DNA of 64,000 nt, taken from NCBI RefSeq assembly GCF_900626075.1, contig NZ_UYZY01000002.1:62001-126000 (forward strand), given 5' to 3'. Made by a program: the position numbers and the translations under genes. Below the pieces are notes generated by a model, which had not been told where the DNA came from, did not search any database, and saw only the letters and a program-made list of their open reading frames with translations. The DNA comes from Clostridium transplantifaecale (GTDB taxonomy: Bacteria; Bacillota; Clostridia; Lachnospirales; Lachnospiraceae). Shown piece after piece: positions 36,035 through 46,388 of this stretch (position 1 is the first letter of the stretch; every line of letters starts with the position of its first letter).

Positions 36035-38052
36035 ACCATCTTCCCTCTTACTTCTGCACAAATCCACGTATCCATAGCTATCGGACGCATTCTGTGATCC
36101 AGAATAATCCGGCGCTCCTCCCCCTGTTTATAATCCTCATAATAGTCCAAATAAAGCCCCTGTCTCTTTTCCAGCAATCCGGCGTTCTCCAATAGCTGTA
36201 TGGCGGCAATTACATCCTGAATGCCGTATCCGGCAAATCTGTGTTTTCCTGCCCGGAATGTCACCTGCTTACTTACCACATGGGCTGCTAACGGTTGAAT
36301 TGCCAAAAGAAACTCTTCGTAAACAACCTGCTGAAATGCAGATAACCGACTTATATAAGCACGGGCGGCAGCCGGAAGTTTTAAAAATCTTGAATATACT
36401 GTCTCGTGTTGTTGTGGCTGCCTTTTCATGAACTGTTCTACCATTTCAGCAGAATAAAATGGCACTTCCCTTCGTTCCCGTATGTAGCCAAAGTCCTGCT
36501 GGTCACTGAGAATTCCATCCTTCTCCAGCTGCTGTTCCACATTATCCCCAGACTCATCCCTGCCAGACCCATAGTCCACTGGTTTCATTCTGATAACCTG
36601 CACGGAATCAATTCCGATCCTGTTAAGCCTGATATGATCCAAAGAACCATAAGCCGGATCGGATGCATTTCTCACATCTTCTAAAAATTGTATCTCTACC
36701 TCCATCGGAAGCTGCGATAGACTAAGCGTTCTTTTCTCTCCCCCCGGAACCTGAATGCATCTCAGCTCTGAATCATAAAAGCACTCAACGCCTGACGGCG
36801 TAATCCAATAATTTTCTTTCTCATACTGAGAAGAATTGTTCAAAAACTCAGACTCTTCCATGCCTGTCTGCAACAAAAATCGTATCTTATCATACCATAT
36901 TTGCCGCAGTTCTTTTAACGTTTCATTAATCTGCCTCGCTGTTTTGATGTATACAAAGTATCCCCTCAACTCCTCTGCAAATTCCCGCTGACGTGTCAGA
37001 TTTACTTCCGGAACCGGCAGCTCTGTCAATACCCGTTTATTCAAAGAACTCTGAAAAGATGTTGAATTCTTAGAGTTCTGCTGGACATACTGTTTTACAT
37101 AAGGATGTATCATCCAGGTAAAAAGGAAAAAAGGATCAATTCTTTCTTCATCCGCCCGTATTCTAACCGTATTTTGTCCAAACACCGATATCTGCTCCGG
37201 CTCTGATGCAACAATTCCGCATCTCCCCAGCCGCTCTACGCTGTTAATCCGATTCATTACAATATCACCGGTGTGTAACGTTGAGCGCCCGACCTGTTCT
37301 AATTCTACCTTCTCATGTGGCGCCTGATTATATTGTATCTCCCAATTATCCAACTGCGCGGTTGCGATATAGCAGACAGTCTCACCCACATCACCAGTCT
37401 GCATTCTCTTTGATGCGCCATTTAAAAGTATTTCAGTGCAATCTTTTAGATATGTAAACTTATTATCATATACAACACGATTAACTTCCTCATGAAAATA
37501 TTTATCAAATATGGAGCAAACGGCACCCTTTAACGCTTCCTCCAAACATTTCTGCTGCGTTTCCGACTGATGCAAAGCTTCTAATTTTCCAGCCACCATT
37601 TTCTGGAATCTCATATCAGGTACTGGAATTTTAAACTTGCGGAAGACAGTAAGACGCAAGGAATCATAGACAGAACCTCTTGACTCAGCCTTGAACTCAT
37701 TCTGCATGGCGGCAAGGCAGTACATACCATAAAGAGGCAGCACTTTCTGCGTATCAAACTCTACAGCAATAATATTGTTGCTTGGAGCCATGGGCTTATC
37801 CGAGATACCCACTTTTCCAATCGTACCTGTACCTGAGAAAAATACCGTTTGAGGCGGGGAAATTCTCATTGCCTCCATTCCCTCTCGTGTCAGGCTGCGT
37901 GTAGTTGTCTGCACATAAGTCCCGTTCAAATCCTCCACCCTCACCCACGGACACCCGCCCTCGCCAAATACGGTCTTACCGTTTTTTGAGTTTGTACCTG
38001 AATAAATTTTTGCTACTTGTTCCAACTTAAATAGTTTTACGTTCACAGCCAT
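36025..38052 (-). CDS. Long HsdS-like specificity protein with C-terminal extension
   Basis: The 675-residue protein has two target recognition domains (about 1-165 and 195-390). Each ends in a conserved helix that sets spacing (RFQKMVAGKLEALHQSETQQ; RQREFAEELRGYFVYIKTAR). About 280 further residues are unlike normal HsdS, with a winged-helix-like end (AGYGIQDVIAAIQLLENAGL). HsdS proteins usually have about 400 residues. It probably directs the two neighbouring methylases to their site; the extension may contact the ATPase/HNH pair, which is an inference. It overlaps the methylase by ten bases and the ATPase by ten, indicating coupled translation. Confidence 0.82.
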   Translation of the reverse strand: MAVNVKLFKLEQVAKIYSGTNSKNGKTVFGEGGCPWVRVEDLNGTYVQTTTRSLTREGMEAMRISPPQTVFFSGTGTIGKVGISDKPMAPSNNIIAVEFDTQKVLPLYGMYCLAAMQNEFKAESRGSVYDSLRLTVFRKFKIPVPDMRFQKMVAGKLEALHQSETQQKCLEEALKGAVCSIFDKYFHEEVNRVVYDNKFTYLKDCTEILLNGASKRMQTGDVGETVCYIATAQLDNWEIQYNQAPHEKVELEQVGRSTLHTGDIVMNRINSVERLGRCGIVASEPEQISVFGQNTVRIRADEERIDPFFLFTWMIHPYVKQYVQQNSKNSTSFQSSLNKRVLTELPVPEVNLTRQREFAEELRGYFVYIKTARQINETLKELRQIWYDKIRFLLQTGMEESEFLNNSSQYEKENYWITPSGVECFYDSELRCIQVPGGEKRTLSLSQLPMEVEIQFLEDVRNASDPAYGSLDHIRLNRIGIDSVQVIRMKPVDYGSGRDESGDNVEQQLEKDGILSDQQDFGYIRERREVPFYSAEMVEQFMKRQPQQHETVYSRFLKLPAAARAYISRLSAFQQVVYEEFLLAIQPLAAHVVSKQVTFRAGKHRFAGYGIQDVIAAIQLLENAGLLEKRQGLYLDYYEDYKQGEERRIILDHRMRPIAMDTWICAEVRGKMVCD

Positions 38053-39332
38053 GATTCAAAATCCTCATCAAAATAATTACCAATCGCTCGCTCCAGTTTT
38101 TCATACCCATCAAATACCTTGTCTCGCAGTTCTTCCAGCTGTGTTTCCGGAAGCAAAAATTCGGGCTTTGTGTAGGAATCTGCGGCAAATATATAATCGT
38201 TGTGCCGGATTTCTTCCGCGGAAACACTCCAGGCGATATCATCTTCGTAAAGTCTCCAATAGCCATGATCCTTTTCCTTGTAATGCCGCCATGCATCTGC
38301 AATCCGGCCCATATCCTGTTTGTACACCTGGTCAGAAAACTCGTTATTCCCTCCGGCCCACTCGGGCAGACGGCTCAAAAATACAGTATAATCAGGTGTT
38401 GCCGATTGTTTTCTCAACAAAATAAGAGATGAATTGCTCTCCGTGTATGGCTTATAGATCTTCCTTGGCAAAGCCACAATCCCTTCCAGCGTGTATACTT
38501 CCAACAACCGCATTCTCATCTCAATAACTTCTCTAACTGTGCTGGTCAAAAAACCTTCGGGCACCAATATGCCGCAGCGTCCGCCCATTTTCAGCATCTC
38601 CATAATCTTATTCACAAAATCAATGGTCATGTGAATGTCATCCCCATAGGGCGGATTTGCAAGCACTGCGTCACAACGATTATATTCATTGAGATCCTCC
38701 AGGAAGTTCATGTGGTAAAGCCTTGCCGGAATTTTTCCATTAAAATACATATTAAAAAAAGTGAGCACTATCATTCTTGCATTCACATCGATCCCTGTTA
38801 GGACACAATCACTATTATACTTAGCCGCTGCCACCAGCAATCTGCCGCTGCCGCATACCGGTTCCAGAATGACCTCCCCCTGTTGAGGCGCTATCATGCA
38901 GGCCATCAGTGAACAGAGCGTTGATGGGGTAATAAAATCCTTTATATATTGTTGAGAAAACATGGTCTGCAGAAGATAACAAAATGCTTCTGAAGAATTC
39001 TCATATAAATATGTTTTATCTGAGATGAGATTTTTCAAAAAATCACTCAGATAGCTCACCCTTTTTTCATCCATAACCGCCAGCGCCCGGCCAAACGTGA
39101 ATTGTTGCCTGCACAGCCAATGATTTTTACTGCACAATTTTCCCATGCCTGTTTGCCATTCATACTTGTTCGCAGACAACAATAGGGTACTGTCAATATC
39201 CTCTTCATTCATACCGTATAAAAGCAATGAAACATCACAGAGAAAATCTCCCGGTTCAGCTGACCCTAAATTTTCCAACAGGAAGTCTATCTGCTCATAT
39301 ATCCAATTTTGTTCCTTCCGTGTACTTGTCAT
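38043..39332 (-). CDS. N6-adenine DNA methylase, second HsdM-like subunit
   Basis: The 429-residue protein has an SAM-binding motif VILEPVCGSGRLLVAAAKY and the catalytic motif LANPPYGDD, both intact, so it should methylate adenine in DNA. It is shorter than HsdM and lacks most of the N-terminal HsdM helical domain. It lies nine bases after another HsdM-like gene and overlaps the specificity gene. Two different methylases in one operon could act on the two DNA strands or form a heterodimer; which is not visible. Confidence 0.85.
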   Translation of the reverse strand: MTSTRKEQNWIYEQIDFLLENLGSAEPGDFLCDVSLLLYGMNEEDIDSTLLLSANKYEWQTGMGKLCSKNHWLCRQQFTFGRALAVMDEKRVSYLSDFLKNLISDKTYLYENSSEAFCYLLQTMFSQQYIKDFITPSTLCSLMACMIAPQQGEVILEPVCGSGRLLVAAAKYNSDCVLTGIDVNARMIVLTFFNMYFNGKIPARLYHMNFLEDLNEYNRCDAVLANPPYGDDIHMTIDFVNKIMEMLKMGGRCGILVPEGFLTSTVREVIEMRMRLLEVYTLEGIVALPRKIYKPYTESNSSLILLRKQSATPDYTVFLSRLPEWAGGNNEFSDQVYKQDMGRIADAWRHYKEKDHGYWRLYEDDIAWSVSAEEIRHNDYIFAADSYTKPEFLLPETQLEELRDKVFDGYEKLERAIGNYFDEDFESWL

Positions 39333-39341
39333 CCTTTATCC

Positions 39342-40736
39342 TCATAATCGTTTCAGTATATGTAAAAAATTTTCTCTATTTTCATCCATCAGCTGTTTCA
39401 GTTTCGCTTCCAGCCTCTCCTCTTGAGCTTCCAAATTCTCAATATCCGGTAACTTTGACGGCGCGGAAACAATATATTGTTCAGGAGCCAGGGAATAATC
39501 CTCTGTCTCAATCTCATCTGCTTTAACAATTCTGCTAAATCCCTGCTGGTCTTCGCTACGCCCCTGTTGGTAGAATTCGTATGCCTGGCAGATTCTCTGC
39601 ATCTCGGTTTCCGGCAATATTGTAGTCTTATCAACTGTCACGCCTAAATTTCTGGCATCAATCAACAGAATTTTATTTCTGCAATCGAGATTTTTACTCT
39701 TATTTATTATCCAATATGAGACTGATATTTTAGTGCAGTAAAATAATCCTGCCGGTAGTGTTACAATTGCCTCCAGAATATCATCTTTGATAATACCGGC
39801 CCTAATTCTGCGTTCAGCATTATTACTGCTATCTAATACGCCATTGCTCAATACAATGGCCATCTTCCCGCTCTCCCTCAAATGATACAACATAAGCTGC
39901 AGCCAGGCGAACTCACCTCTCTTTAAAGGCGGCATCCCGTATTTCCACTTTGGATCATATGGATCTAGCTGCTGTTCCCAGCTGTGAGTTCCAAAAGGAG
40001 GATTTCCCAATACAAAATCGGCCTTGAACGTATCACCTATGTCTTCGCCTGAATGAACTGTAATTCCCCTCAATGCTGCCTTCATACAGGTGATTCGCCA
40101 CGCCGCGGAATCCGCTTCGTGCCCATATAATTGAAAACTCCCATCATGCTTTGATATATATTCTGCCGACTTAAGCAGCAAGGCACCAGATCCACAGCAC
40201 GGATCGTAGACACGTCCACCTGTTGGCTGAAGAAATTGTATCATCAACTCAGACACCTGAAGCGGCGTATAGAATGCCCCTGTCGTTTCGCTTCTTTCAG
40301 GTGGCAAGTACGAGCATATATACTCAAAAACCTCAGCCATTCCACACGTTCCCTGAGCCTCACCATTTCCTGTGATCATACTGAATCCATCAAGTAACAG
40401 TCGAAGTTCCGGCTCTTCAACATTCCCCTGTACGCTCTCCGGAAATACTAAATTTCCGTAAATTTCGCTATTATCTTGCACTAATTGCAAGGCTCGATAC
40501 AGGCCTCGCTTCAGCTCTGTATCCGGCATATTTTTTAGAAACTCCCATCTCAATTCAGAAGGTATGTATAAATCGTCTTCCTGATAATGGTTTTCCTGTT
40601 CTAATACGATATTGACCTGACGAAGAACCAGTAAACTCAAAATCAGGTTCCTTTTTTCTTCATCCCCCAGCCTTTTATCCAGCCGGTTTTCCAGCTGTCT
40701 CAACATAACAATGATATATCTTATTTTCATAAGCAT
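39342..40736 (-). CDS. HsdM-like N6-adenine DNA methylase
   Basis: This 464-residue protein has FYTPLQVSELMIQFLQPTGG, motif I VYDPCCGSGALLLKSA and motif IV LGNPPFGTH, all intact, with an N-terminal helical domain as in HsdM. It opens the five-gene operon of two methylases, specificity protein, ATPase and HNH nuclease. A hairpin at 40801-40835 separates it from the type I hsdR gene upstream. The start at 40736 has GGGGAAG four bases before it; a second ATG two codons later is equally possible. Confidence 0.88.
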   Translation of the reverse strand: MLMKIRYIIVMLRQLENRLDKRLGDEEKRNLILSLLVLRQVNIVLEQENHYQEDDLYIPSELRWEFLKNMPDTELKRGLYRALQLVQDNSEIYGNLVFPESVQGNVEEPELRLLLDGFSMITGNGEAQGTCGMAEVFEYICSYLPPERSETTGAFYTPLQVSELMIQFLQPTGGRVYDPCCGSGALLLKSAEYISKHDGSFQLYGHEADSAAWRITCMKAALRGITVHSGEDIGDTFKADFVLGNPPFGTHSWEQQLDPYDPKWKYGMPPLKRGEFAWLQLMLYHLRESGKMAIVLSNGVLDSSNNAERRIRAGIIKDDILEAIVTLPAGLFYCTKISVSYWIINKSKNLDCRNKILLIDARNLGVTVDKTTILPETEMQRICQAYEFYQQGRSEDQQGFSRIVKADEIETEDYSLAPEQYIVSAPSKLPDIENLEAQEERLEAKLKQLMDENRENFLHILKRL

Positions 40737-40800
40737 TTACTTCCCCAATTATTTTTAGTATCAACCCTCACCCGGCACCAACACAGTCAAATGTAAGGCT

Positions 40801-40835
40801 TGACAGGCAGCGTGATATGCTCACGCTACCTGACA
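40801..40835 (-). terminator. Hairpin between hsdR and the second methylase operon
   Basis: Arms TGACAGGCAGCGTGA and TCACGCTACCTGACA pair over 15 positions with two mismatches, one a G-U pair in the minus-strand RNA, around a five-base loop. It lies ten bases past the hsdR stop. A U-tract is missing in the minus sense, so termination may be partial. Confidence 0.5.
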
Positions 40836-40843
40836 GTTAATTT

Positions 40844-43759
40844 TTAATAGTACTGTTCAATGTAGCTATAAGCTTTATCAAACATCTCCTTATCTTTTAT
40901 TTTATATTTAATCCAGATGACGCTACGAAGTGCCTTCTTTACTTCATTTTTTCCAGTAGTAGTTTTTTGCCAGCCGTCAAATCTCACGATTTTAACAATA
41001 TCATCAATGTCCGCAACAATTCTCTCTACTATTACTGGTGTTTTATCATTCTTAAGTCCGTTAAAGAGTTCTGTAAGAGCAGCTTTCCCCCTATCAATTT
41101 CTTCCTCTGGCACTACTTCTTTTTCCGCTTTTGCAGCTTCTTTCGCAAGTTCCAACAACAATTTAAGGAATTCAATGCTGGTTATTAAACCTTGTTCATG
41201 GCGGTCACGTAGTTCCTCCAGCTTTTCACCAAGCTTCTTAAATTTTGGATCATGGCTATGTTTTTGAATTCTCGCTACAAGGTCAATTTCTACTTTCATC
41301 GTTGTCTTCTTAATATCCTTTTGCTTTTGAATAAACTCGTCAATCAAGGCAGCATCAAGAGTAAGAATATCTACATCCTCATGAACAGCCCCAACCTCGA
41401 TGTAATTGTGGACAAGTTCCAGTGTTTTTGCGCCCAGTGCCGCCCATAAAAGTGCACCCCTGTTATCCGTAGGTTTTACTGATTCATACAGCTTGCTTAA
41501 CCATACATAATCGTACTTGAATGTTTCAAGAAATGGATCCGGTGATAAAGCATTCCATGCACGATTTAACACTCTATAATCTGCGGCAAACTCATCCTTT
41601 ATTTTATTGTTTGGCAAACATTCCTGTGCTGCCAGTAATCCTTCCCAGCCTTCAACAGTACGGTCCACCCCCATAAAATAACTCAAGCATTTACGCATTA
41701 ATGCCGGAACCTGCTTTTTAACCTCTTCAATATTAGTAACAACTTTTTTCATTCCCGCTTCATCAAAATTCAGCGCCTTAGCAACATTATCAAAAACGCC
41801 TATATAATCAACAATTAAACCGCTTGTCTTCCCCACATCATAGGTACGATTTACACGACATATTGCCTGAAGGAGGTTGTGGTCTTTCATAGGCTTGTCC
41901 AAATACATAACTTGAAGAATTGGCGCGTCAAATCCGGTAAGAAGTTTATTTGTTACAATTACAAACTTGAGCGGGTCATCTTGTTCTTTGAAATGCTCCA
42001 AGACCTTAGCTTCCTCGTCTCTGTTTCTCTTGTATTTTTTATATTTACCAGCTTTATCATCTCCTGTTGTCATAACAATTGTGGATGCGTCTGGAGATAC
42101 AAGCTTATCAAGTTCTTCTTTATACATCAGACAGCACTCTCTGTCGTATACAACGATCTGCGCTTTATAGCCATTTGGTTCAATTTTAGTTTTATAATGA
42201 TTTACAATATGCTCCACAACTTTTTTAATACGTTTGCGATCATACATAATCGCTTTCATTGTAACGTTCTTTGAAATCTCTCCCTTATCCTCATCTGAAA
42301 GACCATCTGTCATTTCTTCAAATTCCTGATTAAGCGCCTCTTTATTAACGTGTAAATCAATTGGTACCGGTTCAAAATTAAGTGGTAAAGTAGCCTTATC
42401 GCGGATAGAATCTGAGAAAGAATACTTGCTCATGTAACCGCTCTTGTCTTCAACGGCACCAAATGTCTTAAACGTATTCTTATCAAGTCTGTTGATAGGT
42501 GTACCCGTTAATCCGAAAAAGAACGCATTGGGTAATGCAAGGCGCATTTTTTCTCCCAAGTCTCCTTCTTGAGTACGGTGGGCTTCATCAACCAGCAATA
42601 TAATATTATCACGGAGATTTAACGCTTTTTCCACATCACCGAAACGATAAATAGTTGTAATAGCAATCTTACGCATATCCTGTTCAAAGAAGTTCATTAA
42701 GTCTTCTTTAGATACAAGAGACTGCAAATTAGGAATATCTGCTGCGTTAAAGTCTCCCGTTATCTGCGTTTCAAGGTCAATCCTATCATCCACAATTACA
42801 ACTGTTGGATTTTGCAATTCAGGTGTCATTCGGAGTTTCTGTGCAACAAAGACCATGAGTAAGGACTTGCCAGAGCCTTGGAAATGCCAGATAAGACCCT
42901 GTTTTGGATATCCGCTCTTTACACGCTCAATCAAAAGATTGGCAGCTTCATACTGTTGATACCTGCATATAATCTTAATCTTACGATGCTTTTTATCTGT
43001 AGAAAATAATGTGAAAAATTGCATTATATCCATTACTTTTTCAGGGGTAATCATATCTGCTGCGCTGTTCTTCACATCTGCCAGGCTTCCCTCTGTTTTA
43101 TGGTCGTGTGTATGCCAAGGGCCCCACTTAGTCAATGGCATATTTACCGTTCCATATCGATAGCACTTACCTTCTGATGCGAAATTAAACACATTTGGAA
43201 CAAACATCTCCGGCACGGATTTTTCGTAGTCAGAAATATCCTGGGCTCCATCAAGCCATGAAATAGCATTACGAACCGGAGTCTTGAGTTCACCAATTGC
43301 TACCGGAAAACCATTAACCAAAAGAACAATATCAAATCTCTTTCCATTTTCAACTGATGGGTATACCCATTGATTCGTTACAACGTATTCATTTTTAGAC
43401 AATTCTTCCCTGGTAATAGTTCCAAAGAATGTAATAGGTGTTGATTTACCGTCTTTTCCAAATGGATATGAGTTTTCTTCAAACAATTTTTTCTTAAACG
43501 CTTCATTTTGAGCAACTAAGTTGTCAGCTGGAAACGGTTGGAGTAATGTTCTCAGCTTATAAATAACCTCATCTGCTCTTGATGGCTCTTCTGCTATCTC
43601 TGGATTCAATCTGATTAATGCATCTTTTACCATTGATTCAACCATTACATCGGTCAAATCACGTGGAAGTTGTTCGGCCGGAATATACTTCCATCCGTTT
43701 TTCTTTAAAGTTTCAAGAAATAATTGTTCAACCGTATTATCTTCATTAAACAGTGACAT
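40844..43759 (-). CDS. hsdR: Type I restriction enzyme HsdR
   Basis: The 971-residue protein has the N-terminal PD-(D/E)XK nuclease (RFDIVLLVNGFPVAIGELKTP: D143, E157, K159, quoted over 21 residues in outline only by its key positions) and an SF2 translocase. The translocase carries Walker A QGSGKS (294-299), VDEAHRTQ near 393 and FFGLTGTP. A long C-terminal helical region follows. HsdR moves DNA past the bound MTase and cuts it when unmethylated. It follows hsdS by six bases with an AAGGAG site, and all motifs look intact. Confidence 0.95.
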   Translation of the reverse strand: MSLFNEDNTVEQLFLETLKKNGWKYIPAEQLPRDLTDVMVESMVKDALIRLNPEIAEEPSRADEVIYKLRTLLQPFPADNLVAQNEAFKKKLFEENSYPFGKDGKSTPITFFGTITREELSKNEYVVTNQWVYPSVENGKRFDIVLLVNGFPVAIGELKTPVRNAISWLDGAQDISDYEKSVPEMFVPNVFNFASEGKCYRYGTVNMPLTKWGPWHTHDHKTEGSLADVKNSAADMITPEKVMDIMQFFTLFSTDKKHRKIKIICRYQQYEAANLLIERVKSGYPKQGLIWHFQGSGKSLLMVFVAQKLRMTPELQNPTVVIVDDRIDLETQITGDFNAADIPNLQSLVSKEDLMNFFEQDMRKIAITTIYRFGDVEKALNLRDNIILLVDEAHRTQEGDLGEKMRLALPNAFFFGLTGTPINRLDKNTFKTFGAVEDKSGYMSKYSFSDSIRDKATLPLNFEPVPIDLHVNKEALNQEFEEMTDGLSDEDKGEISKNVTMKAIMYDRKRIKKVVEHIVNHYKTKIEPNGYKAQIVVYDRECCLMYKEELDKLVSPDASTIVMTTGDDKAGKYKKYKRNRDEEAKVLEHFKEQDDPLKFVIVTNKLLTGFDAPILQVMYLDKPMKDHNLLQAICRVNRTYDVGKTSGLIVDYIGVFDNVAKALNFDEAGMKKVVTNIEEVKKQVPALMRKCLSYFMGVDRTVEGWEGLLAAQECLPNNKIKDEFAADYRVLNRAWNALSPDPFLETFKYDYVWLSKLYESVKPTDNRGALLWAALGAKTLELVHNYIEVGAVHEDVDILTLDAALIDEFIQKQKDIKKTTMKVEIDLVARIQKHSHDPKFKKLGEKLEELRDRHEQGLITSIEFLKLLLELAKEAAKAEKEVVPEEEIDRGKAALTELFNGLKNDKTPVIVERIVADIDDIVKIVRFDGWQKTTTGKNEVKKALRSVIWIKYKIKDKEMFDKAYSYIEQYY

Positions 43760-43765
43760 ATTATC

Positions 43766-44911
43766 TTACTCCTTTCCTGCGGCAATTAAATTTTCTGCAA
43801 TAATCTTCTTACTTAGTGCATCTAAATTGTTAATGGCGTCTTGTAGGGCGAATTTTGATTTGTCAGTCTGTCTTGCAAAATCAACATATACTTCCTGCTG
43901 TTCTCTCGAAGGAATTGGAATTTTGAAATTTCCAACATCCTTTAATGATAAATTAAGCTGAGCTACTCCTCTTTTTAACAACATATACTGGTTTTCAATA
44001 TAACCAGATTGAAGTGCCGCCATTAGAAATTCTTTGCTTATTTTTGCATTATTTTTAAGTCTAATAATTGAAAGTGCCTGATTGGTGTTAGCGGGTAAGA
44101 TATCCTCTGTAACCAACACACAACGCCCTATAGCACCCGCTATTGAAAATAGAACATCTCCAATTTTTAGCTGTGAACGTTTCATGGTTTCATTACAATC
44201 TTCGCCAATATACATCATTCCATCTTTTATAAAATGACCGTCCAATGATATATTTTCAATCTTAACAAAATTCACTCCCTCATCAGTAAAGTTATATCCA
44301 AGCGTCGTAGGCGTAGTTCCTTTTGTTATTAAAGCACATTCCTCCGATAAAGATTTCATAACGAAATCATTATCCCCAAACATTTCGACAAATTGCGACT
44401 TAACTAGGTCATCTGTCTGTTTAATTAAATGAATATAAGCCTGTTTCGTCTCGTTAATAGACCATAACGTTTCAGCTAACGCTTTTTGCTCCTTCATATC
44501 AGGCAGGTAAAACTCAAATTTTTTCAAATGCTCCCACTTTACACGAGGTGAAAGAGAACCGGCAGACTTTCCAACTGCATATTCAAAGAGAAAATCATTT
44601 TGAATAATAAATGGAAGTAAATCAGGAGCAACTTTATTCTCGATTGCTCTTATGACAGTAATATCTCCAGAGCAAATACCATCAAATGGGGCTACTGCAG
44701 CTTTTTTAAGATACGCACGTCTTCTGCCAAATAGCACATCGCCTTTTGAAAATTCTTTCGTAAAAGTATTATTCGTATCATCACTCCATTCACTAAGAGT
44801 TACCTCCATCGGAGTTAAATGTTCTAATCCTACTATCTTACATCCGGATTTATCACCCTTGTTTGATGATTTAACTTCCACAGCTACATCGCCCAATTTA
44901 ACACTTATCAT
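43766..44911 (-). CDS. hsdS: Type I restriction specificity subunit HsdS
   Basis: The 381-residue protein has two target recognition domains of about 150 residues, each followed by a conserved spacer helix (MKEQKALAETLWSINETKQA; SREQQEVYVDFARQTDKS). It determines the recognition sequence of the type I enzyme encoded with HsdM and HsdR. The start at 44911 is preferred because GGAGG lies eight bases upstream; it overlaps the hsdM stop by 14 bases. The locus also has a separate single target recognition domain fused to a dead methylase (48.8 kb), an unusual redundancy. Confidence 0.93.
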   Translation of the reverse strand: MISVKLGDVAVEVKSSNKGDKSGCKIVGLEHLTPMEVTLSEWSDDTNNTFTKEFSKGDVLFGRRRAYLKKAAVAPFDGICSGDITVIRAIENKVAPDLLPFIIQNDFLFEYAVGKSAGSLSPRVKWEHLKKFEFYLPDMKEQKALAETLWSINETKQAYIHLIKQTDDLVKSQFVEMFGDNDFVMKSLSEECALITKGTTPTTLGYNFTDEGVNFVKIENISLDGHFIKDGMMYIGEDCNETMKRSQLKIGDVLFSIAGAIGRCVLVTEDILPANTNQALSIIRLKNNAKISKEFLMAALQSGYIENQYMLLKRGVAQLNLSLKDVGNFKIPIPSREQQEVYVDFARQTDKSKFALQDAINNLDALSKKIIAENLIAAGKE

Positions 44912-46388
44912 CCTTGGCACCTCCTAACATTTCACTAATCATATTATGGTACTTAATTGCTCGATTAGCCGAGGCTTCCCAATCTCTGTAACATTCCTGG
45001 ACCGTTCTATCATCTGCTTCAAATTCTTTTGTAGTCTGTATGTATAGTGGAATACTAAGAGAAAAGTCATTTTTCTCGATATCCTTAATCGTCACCTTGA
45101 TAGCAATATCATTATCTGATTCATATTTCTCATATGCATCAGCGATTCTCTTGATATGCTTTGATTCCAGATAGCTTTGAGCATTCTTTCTGGTAACTTC
45201 ATTCAGTGCATTAATAAATAATACCTGGCCTTTTCTGTTATTCTCTTTCTTTGTCCTGCAAATTATAATGCAAGCCTCCATTGGAGAGTTATAAAATAAG
45301 TTAGGTCCTAAACCTATAACACATTCAACAATGTCTTTTCTAATTAACTTTTCACGCATATTTTTTTCTTCGTTTCTGAATAAAACTCCATGAGGAAAAA
45401 GAATTGCACATCTGCCTGTCTCTTCATTAAGACTCTTAATAATATGTTGAAAAAAAGCATAATCAGCACGTCCCTGTGGCGGCGTTCCTAAAAAATTACG
45501 TCCATACTTATCTGACTCAAAAGCGGTACGATCCCATTGACTGATTGAGTACGGAGGATTTGCGAGTATCAGATCAAACCGTTTTAATTTAGAATGTTCT
45601 GTAAATGCAGGTGTTTTGAGCGTGTCAGCATTTACGATCTCAAAATCCTGAACACCATGCAGTAATAAATTCATTCGCGCAATAGCGGATGTGAGTGTCA
45701 CTATTTCCTGGCCATAAATAGAAAGATTTCTCCACTCTTTCTTCTGCTCCTTCAAGTACGCCACTGCTGAAATCAGCATACCTGCACTACCGCAGGTCGG
45801 GTCATAGATTGATTCTCCTGTTTGAGGTTTAAGTATTTCTGTCATTAAATTTACAACGGTACGATTCGTATAGAATTCCTGGGCAGTATGTCCACTATCA
45901 TCTGCAAACTGTTTGATTAGATACTCATATCCCTGACCCAGCTCATCTGCCGGACAGTTTTCAATTGATAATGTCTTTGTGCTGAAATGCTCCAACATAT
46001 CTTTCAACAGTCTATCTGGTAAACGGTTTTTATTGGTCCAGGAAGCATCTCCGAAAATTCCTTGTAATTTTTCAGGATTTGCAGCTTCAATCTTATGAAA
46101 AGCTTCAATAATTGCTTTACCAACATCTTGAGAAGTATTGCGGACATCACTCCAATGAGCGCCATCCGGAATTTGGAACTGATGATTTTCTTCCCAGTCA
46201 AGCGCTTCTTCCCCATATTCTGCTTTAATCTTTGCACATTCCTCATCATAAACATCACTCAAACGTTTAAAGAATAACAAAGGAAAAATATATTGTTTGT
46301 AGGCCCCCGCATCAACGTGAGTACGAAGTAAAACTGCCGATCCCCAAAGATACTTTTCTAATTCATCTAAAGTTATCTTATTTTTCAT
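44898..46388 (-). CDS. hsdM: Type I restriction methylase HsdM
   Basis: The 496-residue protein has the HsdM N-terminal domain (LDELEKYLWGSAVLLRTHVD), FYTNRTVVNLMTEILKPQTG, motif I IYDPTCGSAGMLISAV and motif IV LANPPYSIS. The Gly in the second half of motif I reads GSAG, a common variant. It should methylate adenine at the HsdS-defined site. The start at 46388 has a GGAGG site that overlaps the end of the upstream fusion gene. It is paralogous to the methylase half of that fusion. Confidence 0.94.
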   Translation of the reverse strand: MKNKITLDELEKYLWGSAVLLRTHVDAGAYKQYIFPLLFFKRLSDVYDEECAKIKAEYGEEALDWEENHQFQIPDGAHWSDVRNTSQDVGKAIIEAFHKIEAANPEKLQGIFGDASWTNKNRLPDRLLKDMLEHFSTKTLSIENCPADELGQGYEYLIKQFADDSGHTAQEFYTNRTVVNLMTEILKPQTGESIYDPTCGSAGMLISAVAYLKEQKKEWRNLSIYGQEIVTLTSAIARMNLLLHGVQDFEIVNADTLKTPAFTEHSKLKRFDLILANPPYSISQWDRTAFESDKYGRNFLGTPPQGRADYAFFQHIIKSLNEETGRCAILFPHGVLFRNEEKNMREKLIRKDIVECVIGLGPNLFYNSPMEACIIICRTKKENNRKGQVLFINALNEVTRKNAQSYLESKHIKRIADAYEKYESDNDIAIKVTIKDIEKNDFSLSIPLYIQTTKEFEADDRTVQECYRDWEASANRAIKYHNMISEMLGGAKDDKC

